Position numbers and translations under genes: made by a program
In this document: in pieces, positions 13,908-22,436 of the stretch
Numbering within the stretch: position 1 is the first letter of the stretch
Layout: each line of letters opens with the position of its first letter
Notes under the pieces: model-generated
What the model was told of the DNA's origin: nothing
What the model saw: the letters and a program-made list of their open reading frames with translations, nothing else
Database searches by the model: none
Source: JAUREX01 sp044356825
GTDB lineage: Bacteria > Pseudomonadota > Alphaproteobacteria > Rhodobacterales > Rhodobacteraceae
Direction: 5' to 3'
DNA length: 23,108 nt
Assembly (NCBI GenBank): GCA_044356825.1
Contig: JBIKVM010000021.1
Coordinates: forward strand, 1-23,108

Positions 13908-15959
13908 TCAGCGCCAGACCGGCCCCACCGCCCCCATCGCCCAGCCCTGCACGCGCGCAAGCAGCCGCAGCGCGGGCGGCCCCGGCAGCGGCGCGCCCGA
14001 GGCGAGGCGGTCGAGCGCGACCTCGACCGGGCAGGGCAGGCCCGAGACCGGATCGGCATAGCGCGGATAGGCGACGAGGGCCGCGTGCACCAGCGTCTCC
14101 AGATCGGGCCGCGCCCGGCGCCGCGCGGGCGAGCCCCCCAGATCGCGCGTCAGCCCCCAGCCCGCATAGAAGGGCACGCCGAGGCACGTCACCGGCAGGC
14201 CACGGATCAGCGCCTCGAAGCCGAGCGTCGAGGTCATCGTCCAGACCTCGTCCGCGGCCGCGATGGCCGCCGCCGCCGACACCCCGTCCAGCACCGCATC
14301 GGCAAGCCCCACGAGGTCCGAAGCATGCACGGCCCCCGGGCGCAGCCCCGCCTCGATGTCGGGGTGGGGCTTCCAGAGGATCGCGGCGTCGGGGTTCGCC
14401 GCCCGCACGGCCCGCAAGAGGCCGAGGTTCGTCGCCACCCCGCTGCATCCCAGCCGCACCGAGGCGTCATCCTCGACCTGCCCCGGCACGAGGATGCGCC
14501 GCCGCGCGCCAAGGCGCGACAGATCGGGCGAGGCGCCCGGCAGGTTGTATTTGCCGACCCCGGTCTCGCGCAGCCGCACGATCAACCGCGCCGCGCGGTC
14601 ATGGCCCCCGGGCGGCAGCGGCGCCTCGAGCAGCCGCTCGAGGCCGCTCTCGCGCGCGGGGTCGTAATAGATCCCGACCGGATCGGCCACGAGCGACAGT
14701 GGCGGCACGAGTTCCGCCCCGAGCCCGCGCGAGCGCAGGAAACCGTCCTCGATCCGACGCACCACGATGCCGGGGGCCGCGAGGGCGGGGTCCGCTCCCG
14801 CCCCCCAGACCGCGACGGCCCGCCCCGTCGCGCGTGCCCGCGCCACCGCCGCCGCGGCGTTGGCGGCAAAGACCATGCGCCGGCTTCGGCCGAAGACGCG
14901 GTTCAGATGGCCCCGCTTCCACAGCCGCATCCCGACGCCCACATGGCCCGCGCGATCCTCGGCATGCGCGCGCGCCTCGGCCTCGATCTGGTCGATCGCC
15001 TCCTCGAGCGTGCAGAGCCGGTCGCGGCAGGGATCGAACCACACCGGCGCGCGGATCATCGCCCCGGCAAAGAGCGCCTCGGGCGTCAGCGCGCGCCCGC
15101 GCCGGGGCAGGGGGGCGGGGTCGCGATCCTCCGACAGGCCCCAGCCGGCATAGAAGGGCCGCCCGAACACCTGCGGGCGGTGCCCCGCGAGGATCGCCTC
15201 GAACCCCATCTGCGAGGAGACGGTATAGACCGCGCGCGCCCCCTCGAGCAGCCGGCGCGGGCTGCACCCGTCGGGCGCAAGGCGGGTGCGGCCGGTCAGT
15301 ACCTCGGGCCCGAAATGGCCCGGGCGCAGCCCCAGCGCGGTTTCCGGGTGGCGGCGGATCAGGACGGGCGCGCCGGGGTGTTCAGCCTCGGCCGCCGCGA
15401 GCATCGCGCCAAAGCGCGCCGCATCCGCGCCGCAGGCCCGCACCGACCCGTCGCCCCGCGTCTGGTCGATGACCAGCGCATAGCCCGGCTTGGGCAGCGC
15501 CGCGCCCGGATCGTGCAGCGTGTATTTCGAGATCTGCCCGGCCGCGAGCCGCGCCATCGCCGCCCGCGCCCGGGCAAGAAGCGCGGGATCGTCGAGCGGG
15601 TCCTGCGACAGGATCGCCTCGATCCGGCTCGGCGCAGCGGGGTCGAAATGCACGCCCTCCAGATCGTCGATCATCAGGCCGATCGGCGCGCCCCCCGCCC
15701 GACCGGGCAGGACCGAGCGCAGGAAGGCATCCTCGATCCGCACGAGCGGCGCGCCGGTCGCCCGCGCCAGCACCTCGCCCCGCCAGGCGATGGGCGAGGC
15801 GCCCCAGACCCCCACCGCATCGCCGGCCCGCGGCAGGCCGATCACCGGCCGCCAGCCCGCCAGCGTCAGGATCCGCCGCACCCGTCCGCGCCGCCAGAGC
15901 CCTGCCGCAAGGACGCAGAGCCGCCTTCCGCCAGCGGTGTCAGTTCGCGAGCTGGTCAA
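13908..15959 (-). CDS. kpsC: Capsular polysaccharide biosynthesis protein KpsC (two Kdo-transferase domains)
   Basis: A 683-residue KpsC-type protein, which in group 2 capsule systems builds the poly-Kdo linker on the lipid anchor. It is an internal duplication. The first half carries IRRHPETALGLRPGHF, SSQMGFEAILAG and PFYAGWGLSED. The second carries WKPHPDIEAGLRPG, TSTLGFEALIRG and PFYAGWGLTRD. In characterised KpsC the two halves are different Kdo transferases (GT99 and GT107). The start is TTG at 15959, inside the end of the upstream export gene (20-base overlap); no ATG is available near the domain start. Last gene of a minus-strand capsule operon. No KpsM, KpsT or KpsE is present in the window. 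Confidence 0.92.
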   Translation of the reverse strand: MTSSRTDTAGGRRLCVLAAGLWRRGRVRRILTLAGWRPVIGLPRAGDAVGVWGASPIAWRGEVLARATGAPLVRIEDAFLRSVLPGRAGGAPIGLMIDDLEGVHFDPAAPSRIEAILSQDPLDDPALLARARAAMARLAAGQISKYTLHDPGAALPKPGYALVIDQTRGDGSVRACGADAARFGAMLAAAEAEHPGAPVLIRRHPETALGLRPGHFGPEVLTGRTRLAPDGCSPRRLLEGARAVYTVSSQMGFEAILAGHRPQVFGRPFYAGWGLSEDRDPAPLPRRGRALTPEALFAGAMIRAPVWFDPCRDRLCTLEEAIDQIEAEARAHAEDRAGHVGVGMRLWKRGHLNRVFGRSRRMVFAANAAAAVARARATGRAVAVWGAGADPALAAPGIVVRRIEDGFLRSRGLGAELVPPLSLVADPVGIYYDPARESGLERLLEAPLPPGGHDRAARLIVRLRETGVGKYNLPGASPDLSRLGARRRILVPGQVEDDASVRLGCSGVATNLGLLRAVRAANPDAAILWKPHPDIEAGLRPGAVHASDLVGLADAVLDGVSAAAAIAAADEVWTMTSTLGFEALIRGLPVTCLGVPFYAGWGLTRDLGGSPARRRARPDLETLVHAALVAYPRYADPVSGLPCPVEVALDRLASGAPLPGPPALRLLARVQGWAMGAVGPVWR

Positions 15960-17067
15960 ACTGTGCAGCCGAACTCGCCGCGCCGAAGAGGGCAGAGGTC
16001 ATCTTGCGCCACTGCGCATAGGGCGCCTCGGTGACGTAGAACACATCGCCGTCGCGAACCTCGAAGCTGCCGGCCAGAAAGAGCCCCTTGGGCGAGGTCA
16101 GGTCAAGAAGATAGATGATAGGCTGCGGATCGCGCACGGGCTCGGCGGCACCAAGTGCCCGTGCCGTATCGGCCCGCTCGCGCCGCAGGATGAAGATCCC
16201 AGTCGGATCGGCCAGATCGGCCGACAGCCCGCCTACGCGCGACAGAGCATCGAGCGCGCTCATCTCGGCACTCTCGAAGGGCACCCGCGTCTGCTGGCCG
16301 GTGGCGCCAAGCGCGATGAAGGCGCGGCGGTCCTCCTCGACCATGATCCGGTCGCCCGGGCGCAGCGCGATGTCGAGGCCCGGATCCTCATAGAGATCGG
16401 ACAGCCAGACCTGCCCGCTCTCGCGCCCGCGCGTGACGCGGACCAGCGTGATTCCCGGATCGCTCTGCACCCCGCCGGCGCGGGCGAGCATCCCGATCAG
16501 GGTGCGCGTGGGGCGCTCGATCGGGAAGATCCCCGCGCCGATGTTGCCCGAGACGCTGACGGTCGCGCCATCACCGGCCGCGCGGTTCAGCAGCACCTGC
16601 GGCGAGGGGGTCTGGAGTTCAAGCAGTTCGGTGATCTCCACCCGCAGCGCCTCGATCGTGAGGCCCGCAGCCCTCACCGGCCCTGCGTAGGGCACGAAGA
16701 TATAGCCGTCGCCATCGACGACGAGGTCCTGGATCGTGCCCTGCCCGCCGCTTTCGGACAAAAGCGGCGCGTCGCGCACGTTCTCATAGACCCGCAGCGT
16801 CAGGATATCTCCCGGGCTGATCAGGTCGGGCGAGATGGGCAGCGTGTTGCGGAATGTTATCCCGAAGCCCGGCAGCGGTGTGTTCCGCGTGGCCTCGACC
16901 ACGCGCGCGTCGACCTCGATGATGGGCGAAGGGTTCGCCGGGTCGGCCGCGCCCGAGACGATCTCGGCACGTGTTGGCCCCGAACGCGGCATCGCGCAGC
17001 CCGCGACGAAGCCCAGCCCGAGCCCGCAGAGCAGGCATGTCCGCAACAGGCGCCCGAGCCATCCCAT
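15940..17067 (-). CDS. Polysaccharide export outer-membrane lipoprotein, Wza family
   Basis: A 375-residue export lipoprotein. A signal peptide with lipobox VAGC (C24) is followed by the polysaccharide-export domain (about 80-160, with ISPGDILTLRVYENV and DGYIFVPYAGPV) and two SLBB-type repeats (about 167-245 and 250-340, with VSVSGNIGAG and IALGATGQQTRVPF). A C-terminal segment (YAQWRKMTSALFGAA) may form the outer-membrane helix. It should form the channel that carries capsule polysaccharide across the outer membrane. It lies between kpsS and kpsC in one operon: 9 bases after kpsS and overlapping kpsC. Closest role analogues are Wza and KpsD. Confidence 0.92.
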   Translation of the reverse strand: MGWLGRLLRTCLLCGLGLGFVAGCAMPRSGPTRAEIVSGAADPANPSPIIEVDARVVEATRNTPLPGFGITFRNTLPISPDLISPGDILTLRVYENVRDAPLLSESGGQGTIQDLVVDGDGYIFVPYAGPVRAAGLTIEALRVEITELLELQTPSPQVLLNRAAGDGATVSVSGNIGAGIFPIERPTRTLIGMLARAGGVQSDPGITLVRVTRGRESGQVWLSDLYEDPGLDIALRPGDRIMVEEDRRAFIALGATGQQTRVPFESAEMSALDALSRVGGLSADLADPTGIFILRRERADTARALGAAEPVRDPQPIIYLLDLTSPKGLFLAGSFEVRDGDVFYVTEAPYAQWRKMTSALFGAASSAAQFDQLAN

Positions 17068-17076
17068 CGCTTACCC

Positions 17077-18384
17077 CTATCCCAGGACGCGCAGCTTGTG
17101 GCGCGGTGCGGCCGTGCCCATGCGCAGCGCGTCATAGGGATCTTCGGCGGCCAGAAGGATGTCGATCACCTGCCGCAACAGCATCCGCCGCCCCCGCGCC
17201 GAATAGAACCCGCCCGCGATCTGCGACGTCTCGATCAGGTAGTGGCGAAAGTCGCGATAGGCGTTGGTATCTGGCCGGCGGGGGTTGCGGAAGAACTCGA
17301 TCAGCGGCTGGTTCGAGACAAGTTCGGGCTTGCCATAGACCGCACGCCCGAGCGTCTTGAGCGGCAGCCCCCGCCAGAGTACCTGCTGGGCGGCAGTCGA
17401 ATTGACCGTCACCGCCGAGCGCGCATCGTTGAGGAGTGCCGCGAGCTTGCCCGAGCGCACGAAATGCACCCTTCCCCCGAGGCCGTGGCGCGCCGTGGCC
17501 TCGGCGATGACACGCCCGAGCGCCACCCGGTCATCCTCGAGCGGGTGCGACTTGAACACGAGGTGATGGTGCCGCGGCGCCCCGATCGCGAAGGCCGCGC
17601 AGCACAGTTCGATGAAGTCGGCGATCGAATCGAAGCTCGAATGATCGCGGAAGCTCGCATCGTGATCGAGCTGCAACAGCGCGAGATGATAGGGAAATCC
17701 GCCGTTGCGGATGCGTCGTTGCGCGAGGAAGCGGCCGACCGAGTGCACGGGCATCAGGAGAAGGCGGCGCAGATAGAGCACGAACTCGCGCATCACCGAC
17801 GTCGCCCGATGCGGCCGGAAATTCGGATAGCCGCCGTTCCGTGCCAGCACGAACCAGTGATAGATCGCGCCATACCAGACGTGCTGGCGCATCTCGCCCC
17901 AGCGGGCGGGCGCGCTCGGCGGGTCCGAGGCGGCCCAGCTCAGCGCCGCGCGCATCTCGGCGATCGACATCGACATCAGCCGCGAATTGCCGTTCGATCC
18001 GCCCCGCTCATAGGTGATCCAGTAGGGGCGGATATAGCCCTCCTCGAACACATGCACGAGGATCCCCGCCTCGCGCGCGAGGCGGGCGGCGATGGCGTGG
18101 ATGGGCCGCGTGTCGCCATAGAGCACGAGGTCGGTGATGCCGCGGTCGTGCAGGATCGCGGCGCAGGCGTCGGGCCAGGCCTCGGCCGGTTCGCGAAAGG
18201 GGATGAAGCGCGCGGGATCCGACCAGAACGCCTCATCCCCGCGGTTGAAGCCCACGCGCCAGACCTCGGCGCCCGCGGCGCGCAGCATCCCGGCCAGCAG
18301 ATCGAAAAAGGGACCGTGCGGCCCCTGAAGCATCAGGAACCGGCGCTGGTCGGCGGGTGTCGTGGCGGGCAAGAGGTCGCGCAT
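17077..18384 (-). CDS. kpsS: Capsular polysaccharide biosynthesis/export protein KpsS
   Basis: A 435-residue protein of the KpsS/LipB capsule family. It starts FLMLQGPHGPFFDLLAGML, with FEEGYIRPYWITYERGG (about 110-126) and HLVFKSHPLEDD (about 262-273) typical of the family. VTVNSTAAQQVLWRGLPLKTLG resembles the sugar-nucleotide-binding end of these Kdo transferases. KpsS adds the first Kdo to phosphatidylglycerol, the first step of the linker completed by KpsC. First gene of the minus-strand capsule operon; ATG at 18384 has no strong Shine-Dalgarno. Confidence 0.92.
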   Translation of the reverse strand: MRDLLPATTPADQRRFLMLQGPHGPFFDLLAGMLRAAGAEVWRVGFNRGDEAFWSDPARFIPFREPAEAWPDACAAILHDRGITDLVLYGDTRPIHAIAARLAREAGILVHVFEEGYIRPYWITYERGGSNGNSRLMSMSIAEMRAALSWAASDPPSAPARWGEMRQHVWYGAIYHWFVLARNGGYPNFRPHRATSVMREFVLYLRRLLLMPVHSVGRFLAQRRIRNGGFPYHLALLQLDHDASFRDHSSFDSIADFIELCCAAFAIGAPRHHHLVFKSHPLEDDRVALGRVIAEATARHGLGGRVHFVRSGKLAALLNDARSAVTVNSTAAQQVLWRGLPLKTLGRAVYGKPELVSNQPLIEFFRNPRRPDTNAYRDFRHYLIETSQIAGGFYSARGRRMLLRQVIDILLAAEDPYDALRMGTAAPRHKLRVLG

Positions 18385-18435
18385 GTGAAACGCCGTCTAA
18401 TCGCCTGATCGGAAATCGAACACACAATAGGGTGA

Positions 18436-18464
18436 ACATAGTCTTAGCGCCGGCCCCATCGCAA
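18436..18464 (-). promoter_or_regulatory. Candidate promoter of the capsule operon
   Basis: Minus strand TTGCGA (18464-18459) and CTATGT (18441-18436) with 17-bp spacing, in a locally A/T-rich stretch 50 bases before kpsS. Moderate match only. Confidence 0.35.
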
Positions 18465-18586
18465 GCGGGATTCGGCGTCCGTGCCACCTTCCTGCCACCT
18501 TTGCGCGCCGGCCGGGGGGCTTGCGCGCGCGGGCGGGTGCGACTACTCAGCCCTTCTCGGCATCTGGGTGCGGGCGGGGCGCGGGC

Positions 18587-19180
18587 ATGTTCACCGGGAT
18601 CATCACGGATGTGGGCAGGCTGGTCGCGCTGCACCCGGCGGGCGATCTGCGCGCGCGCCTTGCCACGGGCTATGATACCGCGCGCATCGACATCGGCGCC
18701 TCGATCGCCTGCGATGGCGTGTGCCTGACGGTGGTGGCGCTGGGCGAGGGGTGGTTCGAGGTGCAGGTCTCGGCCGAGACGTTGTCGAAGACGACACTCG
18801 GGGCATGGCAGGTCGGGCGGCGGGTGAACCTCGAGCGCGCGCTGCGCGTGGGCGACGAGCTCGGCGGCCACATCGTCTCGGGCCATGTCGACGGGGTCGC
18901 GGATGTCGTCTCGGTCACGCCAGAGGGCGAGAGCCTGCGCGTGACGTTCGAGGCGCCGCGCCATCTCGCGGGCTTCATCGCGCCCAAGGGGTCGGTCGCG
19001 CTCGACGGCACCTCGCTCACCGTGAACGAGGTCGAGGGCGCGCGCTTCGGCGTCAACCTCATCCCCCACACGCAGGCCGCGACGACATGGGGCGAGGTGC
19101 GCGCGGGCGGGCGCGTCAACCTCGAGATCGACACGCTCGCGCGCTATGTCGCGCGGCTCAGGGAATGGGGCGGGGCATGA
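18587..19180 (+). CDS. ribE: Riboflavin synthase, alpha chain
   Basis: Converts two 6,7-dimethyl-8-ribityllumazine molecules to riboflavin. The diagnostic N-terminus MFTGIITDVG is intact, followed by two tandem lumazine-binding domains (about 1-95 and 97-190) with the paired motifs CDGVCLTVV and LDGTSLTVNEV, and GHIVSGHVDG at the boundary. 197 residues, normal. ATG at 18587 is chosen because it yields the invariant MFTGI start; a longer frame upstream is not conserved. I looked for an FMN riboswitch in 18385-18586 and saw none. The stop overlaps the next gene (ATGA). Confidence 0.97.
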   Translation: MFTGIITDVGRLVALHPAGDLRARLATGYDTARIDIGASIACDGVCLTVVALGEGWFEVQVSAETLSKTTLGAWQVGRRVNLERALRVGDELGGHIVSGHVDGVADVVSVTPEGESLRVTFEAPRHLAGFIAPKGSVALDGTSLTVNEVEGARFGVNLIPHTQAATTWGEVRAGGRVNLEIDTLARYVARLREWGGA

Positions 19181-20274
19181 GCGGCGAGTATTCCGACGCG
19201 ATCTCAACGGTCGAGGAGATCATCGCCGACGCGAAGGCGGGGCGGATGTTCATCCTCGTCGATCACGAGGACCGCGAGAACGAGGGCGACCTCGTGATTC
19301 CCGCGCAGATGGCGACGCCCGAGGCCGTGAACTTCATGGCCACCCACGGGCGCGGCCTGATCTGCCTGTCGCTGACGGCCGAGCGGATCGACGCGCTTGG
19401 GCTCCCGCTCATGAGCCCGCGCAATTCCTCGCGCCATGAAACGGCCTTCACCCTCTCGATCGAGGCGCGCGAGGGGGTCACGACGGGCATCTCGGCCCAT
19501 GACCGGGCGCGCACGATCGCGGTCGCGATCGACCCCGCGAAGGGCCCGCAGGACATCGCCACACCCGGCCACATCTTTCCACTGCGCGCCCGCGACGGCG
19601 GCGTGCTCGTGCGCGCGGGCCATACCGAGGCCGCGGTCGATGTCGCGCGGCTCGCGGGCCTCATGCCCGCGGGCGTCATCTGCGAGATCATGAAGGAGGA
19701 CGGCAGCATGGCGCGGCTGCCGGACCTCGTGACCTTCGCCCAGCGCCACGGGCTGAAGATCGGCACGATATCGGACCTCATCGCCTATCGCCGCCGCCAC
19801 GACAACCTCGTGCGCGAGGCGGGGCGGCGTAGCGTCGTGTCGGCCCATGGCGGCGCGTGGGAGATGCGCGTCTTCGCCGACGCGACGCAGGGCGCCGAAC
19901 ACATCGTGCTGACCAAGGGCGACATCGCGTCGGGCGAACCCGTGCTCGTGCGGATGCACGCGCTCGATCCGCTGTCGGATGTGCTCGGGATCGAGACGCA
20001 GGCCAGCCGCGGCGATCTCGCGGCCGCGATGCGCGCCATCGCCGCCGAGGGGCGGGGGGTGGTGGTGCTCTTGCGCGACACCACGATGAAGATGGTCGAA
20101 CCCGGCGAGGCCTCGCCCCAGACGCTGCGCCAGTACGGGCTTGGGGCGCAGATCCTTGCCGCACTCGGGCTCTCGCAGATCGTGCTCCTGACCAATTCCG
20201 GCGCGCCGCGCGTCGTCGGGCTCGAGGCCTACGGGCTTGCCATCGCGGGCACGCGCCCCATTCCGAAGGGCTAG
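19177..20274 (+). CDS. ribB: 3,4-dihydroxy-2-butanone-4-phosphate synthase with degenerate GTP cyclohydrolase II domain
   Basis: The N-terminal half (about 5-205) is a complete DHBP synthase: VDHEDRENEGDL (28-39) binds metal and substrate, with SRHETAFT and RAGHTEAAVDVARLAG. It makes the four-carbon unit for lumazine. The C-terminal half (about 208-365) aligns with GTP cyclohydrolase II (VLVRMHALDPLSDVLG, GVVVLLRD, LRQYGLGAQIL, VGLEAYGL). It lacks the CxxGDxxxSxxCxC zinc cysteines: the stretch where they should be reads HALDPLSDVLGIETQ. The RGEGRGIG motif is also replaced. It is therefore probably inactive as a cyclohydrolase, and a separate RibA should exist elsewhere. It overlaps ribE by four bases and lies three bases before ribH. 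Confidence 0.94.
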   Translation: MSGEYSDAISTVEEIIADAKAGRMFILVDHEDRENEGDLVIPAQMATPEAVNFMATHGRGLICLSLTAERIDALGLPLMSPRNSSRHETAFTLSIEAREGVTTGISAHDRARTIAVAIDPAKGPQDIATPGHIFPLRARDGGVLVRAGHTEAAVDVARLAGLMPAGVICEIMKEDGSMARLPDLVTFAQRHGLKIGTISDLIAYRRRHDNLVREAGRRSVVSAHGGAWEMRVFADATQGAEHIVLTKGDIASGEPVLVRMHALDPLSDVLGIETQASRGDLAAAMRAIAAEGRGVVVLLRDTTMKMVEPGEASPQTLRQYGLGAQILAALGLSQIVLLTNSGAPRVVGLEAYGLAIAGTRPIPKG

Positions 20275-20277
20275 GGC

Positions 20278-20796
20278 ATGGCCGCGCATCCAGAACACAC
20301 CATCCTGCCGCTGCCCAGCTTCGACCGGCCGGTAAAGCTCGCCCTCGTCGTCGCGCCCTATTACCGCGCCATCGCCGAGGCGCTGGTCGCGGGCGCCGAG
20401 GCCACAGCCGCGCGCGCCGGCGCTGCGGTCGAGCGGTTCGATGTTCCGGGCGCGCTCGAGATCCCGCCCGCGATCGCGCTTGCGGACCGGATGGGCCGGT
20501 TCGACGGCTTCGTGGCGCTCGGCTGCATCATCCGGGGCGAGACGACGCATTACGACACCGTCTGCAACGACAGCTCGCGCGGGCTCATGCTGCTCGGCCT
20601 CGGCGGCGCGGCGATCGGCAACGGGATCCTGACGGTCGAGACGATGGCTCAGGCCGAGGTGCGCGCCGACCCGGCGGGGCAGGACAAGGGCGGCGGGGCG
20701 GCGGCGGCGGCGCTGCACCTCGTGGCGCTTGCGCGCCGGTTCGGGGGCACGCGCCGCGGCGTGGGCTTCACCGCCGCTATCGGCCCCGCGGGCTGA
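20278..20796 (+). CDS. ribH: 6,7-dimethyl-8-ribityllumazine synthase
   Basis: Condenses the ribB product with 5-amino-6-ribitylaminouracil to give lumazine. VPGALEIPPAI (56-66) is the substrate-binding loop, and GETTHYDTVCND (87-98) contains the catalytic H91. GNGILTVETMAQAEVRA is the usual closing strand. 172 residues, normal length. ATG at 20278 is three bases after the ribB stop, within the riboflavin operon. Confidence 0.96.
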   Translation: MAAHPEHTILPLPSFDRPVKLALVVAPYYRAIAEALVAGAEATAARAGAAVERFDVPGALEIPPAIALADRMGRFDGFVALGCIIRGETTHYDTVCNDSSRGLMLLGLGGAAIGNGILTVETMAQAEVRADPAGQDKGGGAAAAALHLVALARRFGGTRRGVGFTAAIGPAG

Positions 20797-20814
20797 CAGG
20801 CGCAGGGGCAAGGC

Positions 20815-21303
20815 ATGTCACGCAAGAAGTCCGTCGAGGCCCGGGCCAGCCGTCGCGATGCGGCACGCCTGAGTGCCGTGCAGGCGCTCTATCAGATGGA
20901 GGCCGCAGGACAGGCGGCCGAGGATGTGGTCGCCGAATTTCTCGCCCACCGCATCGGCGCCGAGGATGGCGCAAACGGGGGCGGCGGCGCAGATGCCGAT
21001 CCCGACCTGTTCCGCCGCCTTGTGGGTGCGGCCGTCAACTGGCAGGCGCGCATCGATCAGGCGACCGACCGGGCGCTGGTGGCGGCGTGGCCGCTCAACC
21101 GCATCGACCCCGTCCTGCGCGCGATCTTCCGCGCTGCGGGTGCAGAACTCGTGCTGGCCGAAACCCCGCCACGCGCGGTGCTGGGCGGATTTGTCGATAT
21201 CGCACGCTGGTTCTGCGGCGAGGGGCCCGAGACGGGCTTCGTCAATGCCGTGCTCGAACATATGGCGCGCGACATGGCGCCCGACGCATTCGCCAGCGCC
21301 TGA
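20815..21303 (+). CDS. nusB: Transcription antitermination factor NusB
   Basis: RNA-binding antitermination protein that works with NusE (S10) on boxA in rRNA transcripts. SRRDAARLSAVQALYQMEAAG (11-31) is the diagnostic N-terminus, and LNRIDPVLRAIFRAAGAELV with FVDIARWFCGEGPETGFVNAVLEHMA closes the helical bundle. 162 residues; a Gly/Asp-rich stretch (about 53-65) lengthens the loop compared with E. coli NusB (139). Adjacency to ribH is the common alphaproteobacterial and enterobacterial arrangement. Confidence 0.95.
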   Translation: MSRKKSVEARASRRDAARLSAVQALYQMEAAGQAAEDVVAEFLAHRIGAEDGANGGGGADADPDLFRRLVGAAVNWQARIDQATDRALVAAWPLNRIDPVLRAIFRAAGAELVLAETPPRAVLGGFVDIARWFCGEGPETGFVNAVLEHMARDMAPDAFASA

Positions 21304-21315
21304 GGCGCCGGGCGG

Positions 21316-21335
21316 CAGGCGGCGGGAACCGCCTG
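21316..21335 (+). terminator. Hairpin after nusB, possible terminator
   Basis: CAGGCGG (21316-21322) and CCGCCTG (21329-21335) form a perfect 7-bp stem with a 6-base loop, 13 bases after the nusB stop. TTTT follows only at 21351-21354, and a second small hairpin CCTGA-GTGA-TCAGG lies at 21363-21376. The T-run is too distant for a classic intrinsic terminator. Confidence 0.35.
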
Positions 21336-21536
21336 GGCCGTGGGGGCGTGTTTTCCCGAGAGCCTGAGTGATCAGGTGGGCGCCGGATGCCAAGGCCAGG
21401 ACCGTGGCAGAGCCAGCCCCCTCGGAAACGCTTATCGGCCACTGGGAAGGTGCCCGACACGAACCCTGCAGAACCCGCCACCCTCGCACTTAGGGCCCGC
21501 GGGGCCGCGCCGCAAGCCCCGGCCCGGCTGCAGGCC

Positions 21537-22436
21537 TCAGACGGGCGCGGCGTGCTTGGCGAGGAAGGGCACGATCAGCCGCGCGACCGCCTCGGGTGCC
21601 TCCTCGTGCATGAGGTGGCCGAGCCCCGCGAGGGTCGCGCATTCGGCCTGCGGCAGCCGCCGCGCCGACGTCTGCGAAACCTCGGGCGGCACCGCCCGGT
21701 CGCGCGCCCCCGCGAGCATCAGGACCGGCAGCGCGATGTCCCCGAGCGCCCCGAGCAGCGGATCGAGCCGCCACTGCGCCATCATCTCGAGCGCGCCCGA
21801 CACATGCGCCGGCCGCGCGATCAGCCGGGCATAGAGCGCGACACCCTCGGCGTCGATCTCCGAGCCGGTCCCGGCCAGAAGGCGCGCGACCTGCGCCGCC
21901 CCCGTCGAGCGCGCAAAGACGGGCGGCACCAGCGGGCTCAGCGCCAGAAGCCGCGCGAGCATCGGAAACAGCCACCCCGCCACCCCCCGGAAATGGCCGA
22001 GCGCGGCGTTGATCGTCACGATCGCGCGTGGCGCCGGATCGAGGATGCACGCGAGGTCGAGCGCCAGCGCCGCCCCGGCCGAATGGCCGATGACGGCCAC
22101 GGGCGGCCGGCCCATATTCGCCATCAGCCGCGCCAGATCCTCGGCCATCGGGCGCAGGCCCGACCGGCGCGGCCCGCCCATGCGCGTGAATCCGTGCCCC
22201 GGCAGGTCGGGCACACTGACGCGCCAGCCCGCCGCCGCGATGCGGGGGGCAAGCGCGCGAAAGGAATGGGCCGACGCGCCCGCGCCGTGCAGCATCCAGA
22301 TGTCCGGCCCCGCGCCGAAGCTCTGGACATGCCACAGATGGGGGGGGCTTGCGACCTCGGCCGAGGCGTCGCGGTGCGGCCAGTCCGCCGGCAGATCGGG
22401 CGGCAGCTCGGGCGGCGGATCGGGAAGCGCGCTCAT
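21537..22436 (-). CDS. bchO: BchO, magnesium-chelatase-associated alpha/beta hydrolase
   Basis: A 299-residue alpha/beta hydrolase always found after bchD in purple-bacterial photosynthesis clusters; its exact reaction is not settled. LPADWPHRDAS (15-25) is typical of BchO, HGAGASAHSFR is the oxyanion-hole region, S119 in IGHSAG is the nucleophile, and the late GLGHLMHEEAPE supplies the histidine. The start ATG at 22436 overlaps the bchD stop (ATGA). It is convergent with nusB. Confidence 0.9.
   Translation of the reverse strand: MSALPDPPPELPPDLPADWPHRDASAEVASPPHLWHVQSFGAGPDIWMLHGAGASAHSFRALAPRIAAAGWRVSVPDLPGHGFTRMGGPRRSGLRPMAEDLARLMANMGRPPVAVIGHSAGAALALDLACILDPAPRAIVTINAALGHFRGVAGWLFPMLARLLALSPLVPPVFARSTGAAQVARLLAGTGSEIDAEGVALYARLIARPAHVSGALEMMAQWRLDPLLGALGDIALPVLMLAGARDRAVPPEVSQTSARRLPQAECATLAGLGHLMHEEAPEAVARLIVPFLAKHAAPV

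Noticed and set aside
15490..18408. 972-codon plus-strand open frame across the capsule genes
   Set aside because: The minus strand carries three recognisable genes with motifs and operon spacing. The plus frame is a compositional artefact.
18385..18586. Possible FMN riboswitch before ribE
   Set aside because: None of the conserved FMN-element blocks or paired arms could be found in this leader.
21400..21500. tRNA-like GGGTTCGTGTC stretch on the minus strand after nusB
   Set aside because: The T-arm consensus is broken (no conserved A after GTTCG) and no acceptor or anticodon stem could be built around it.
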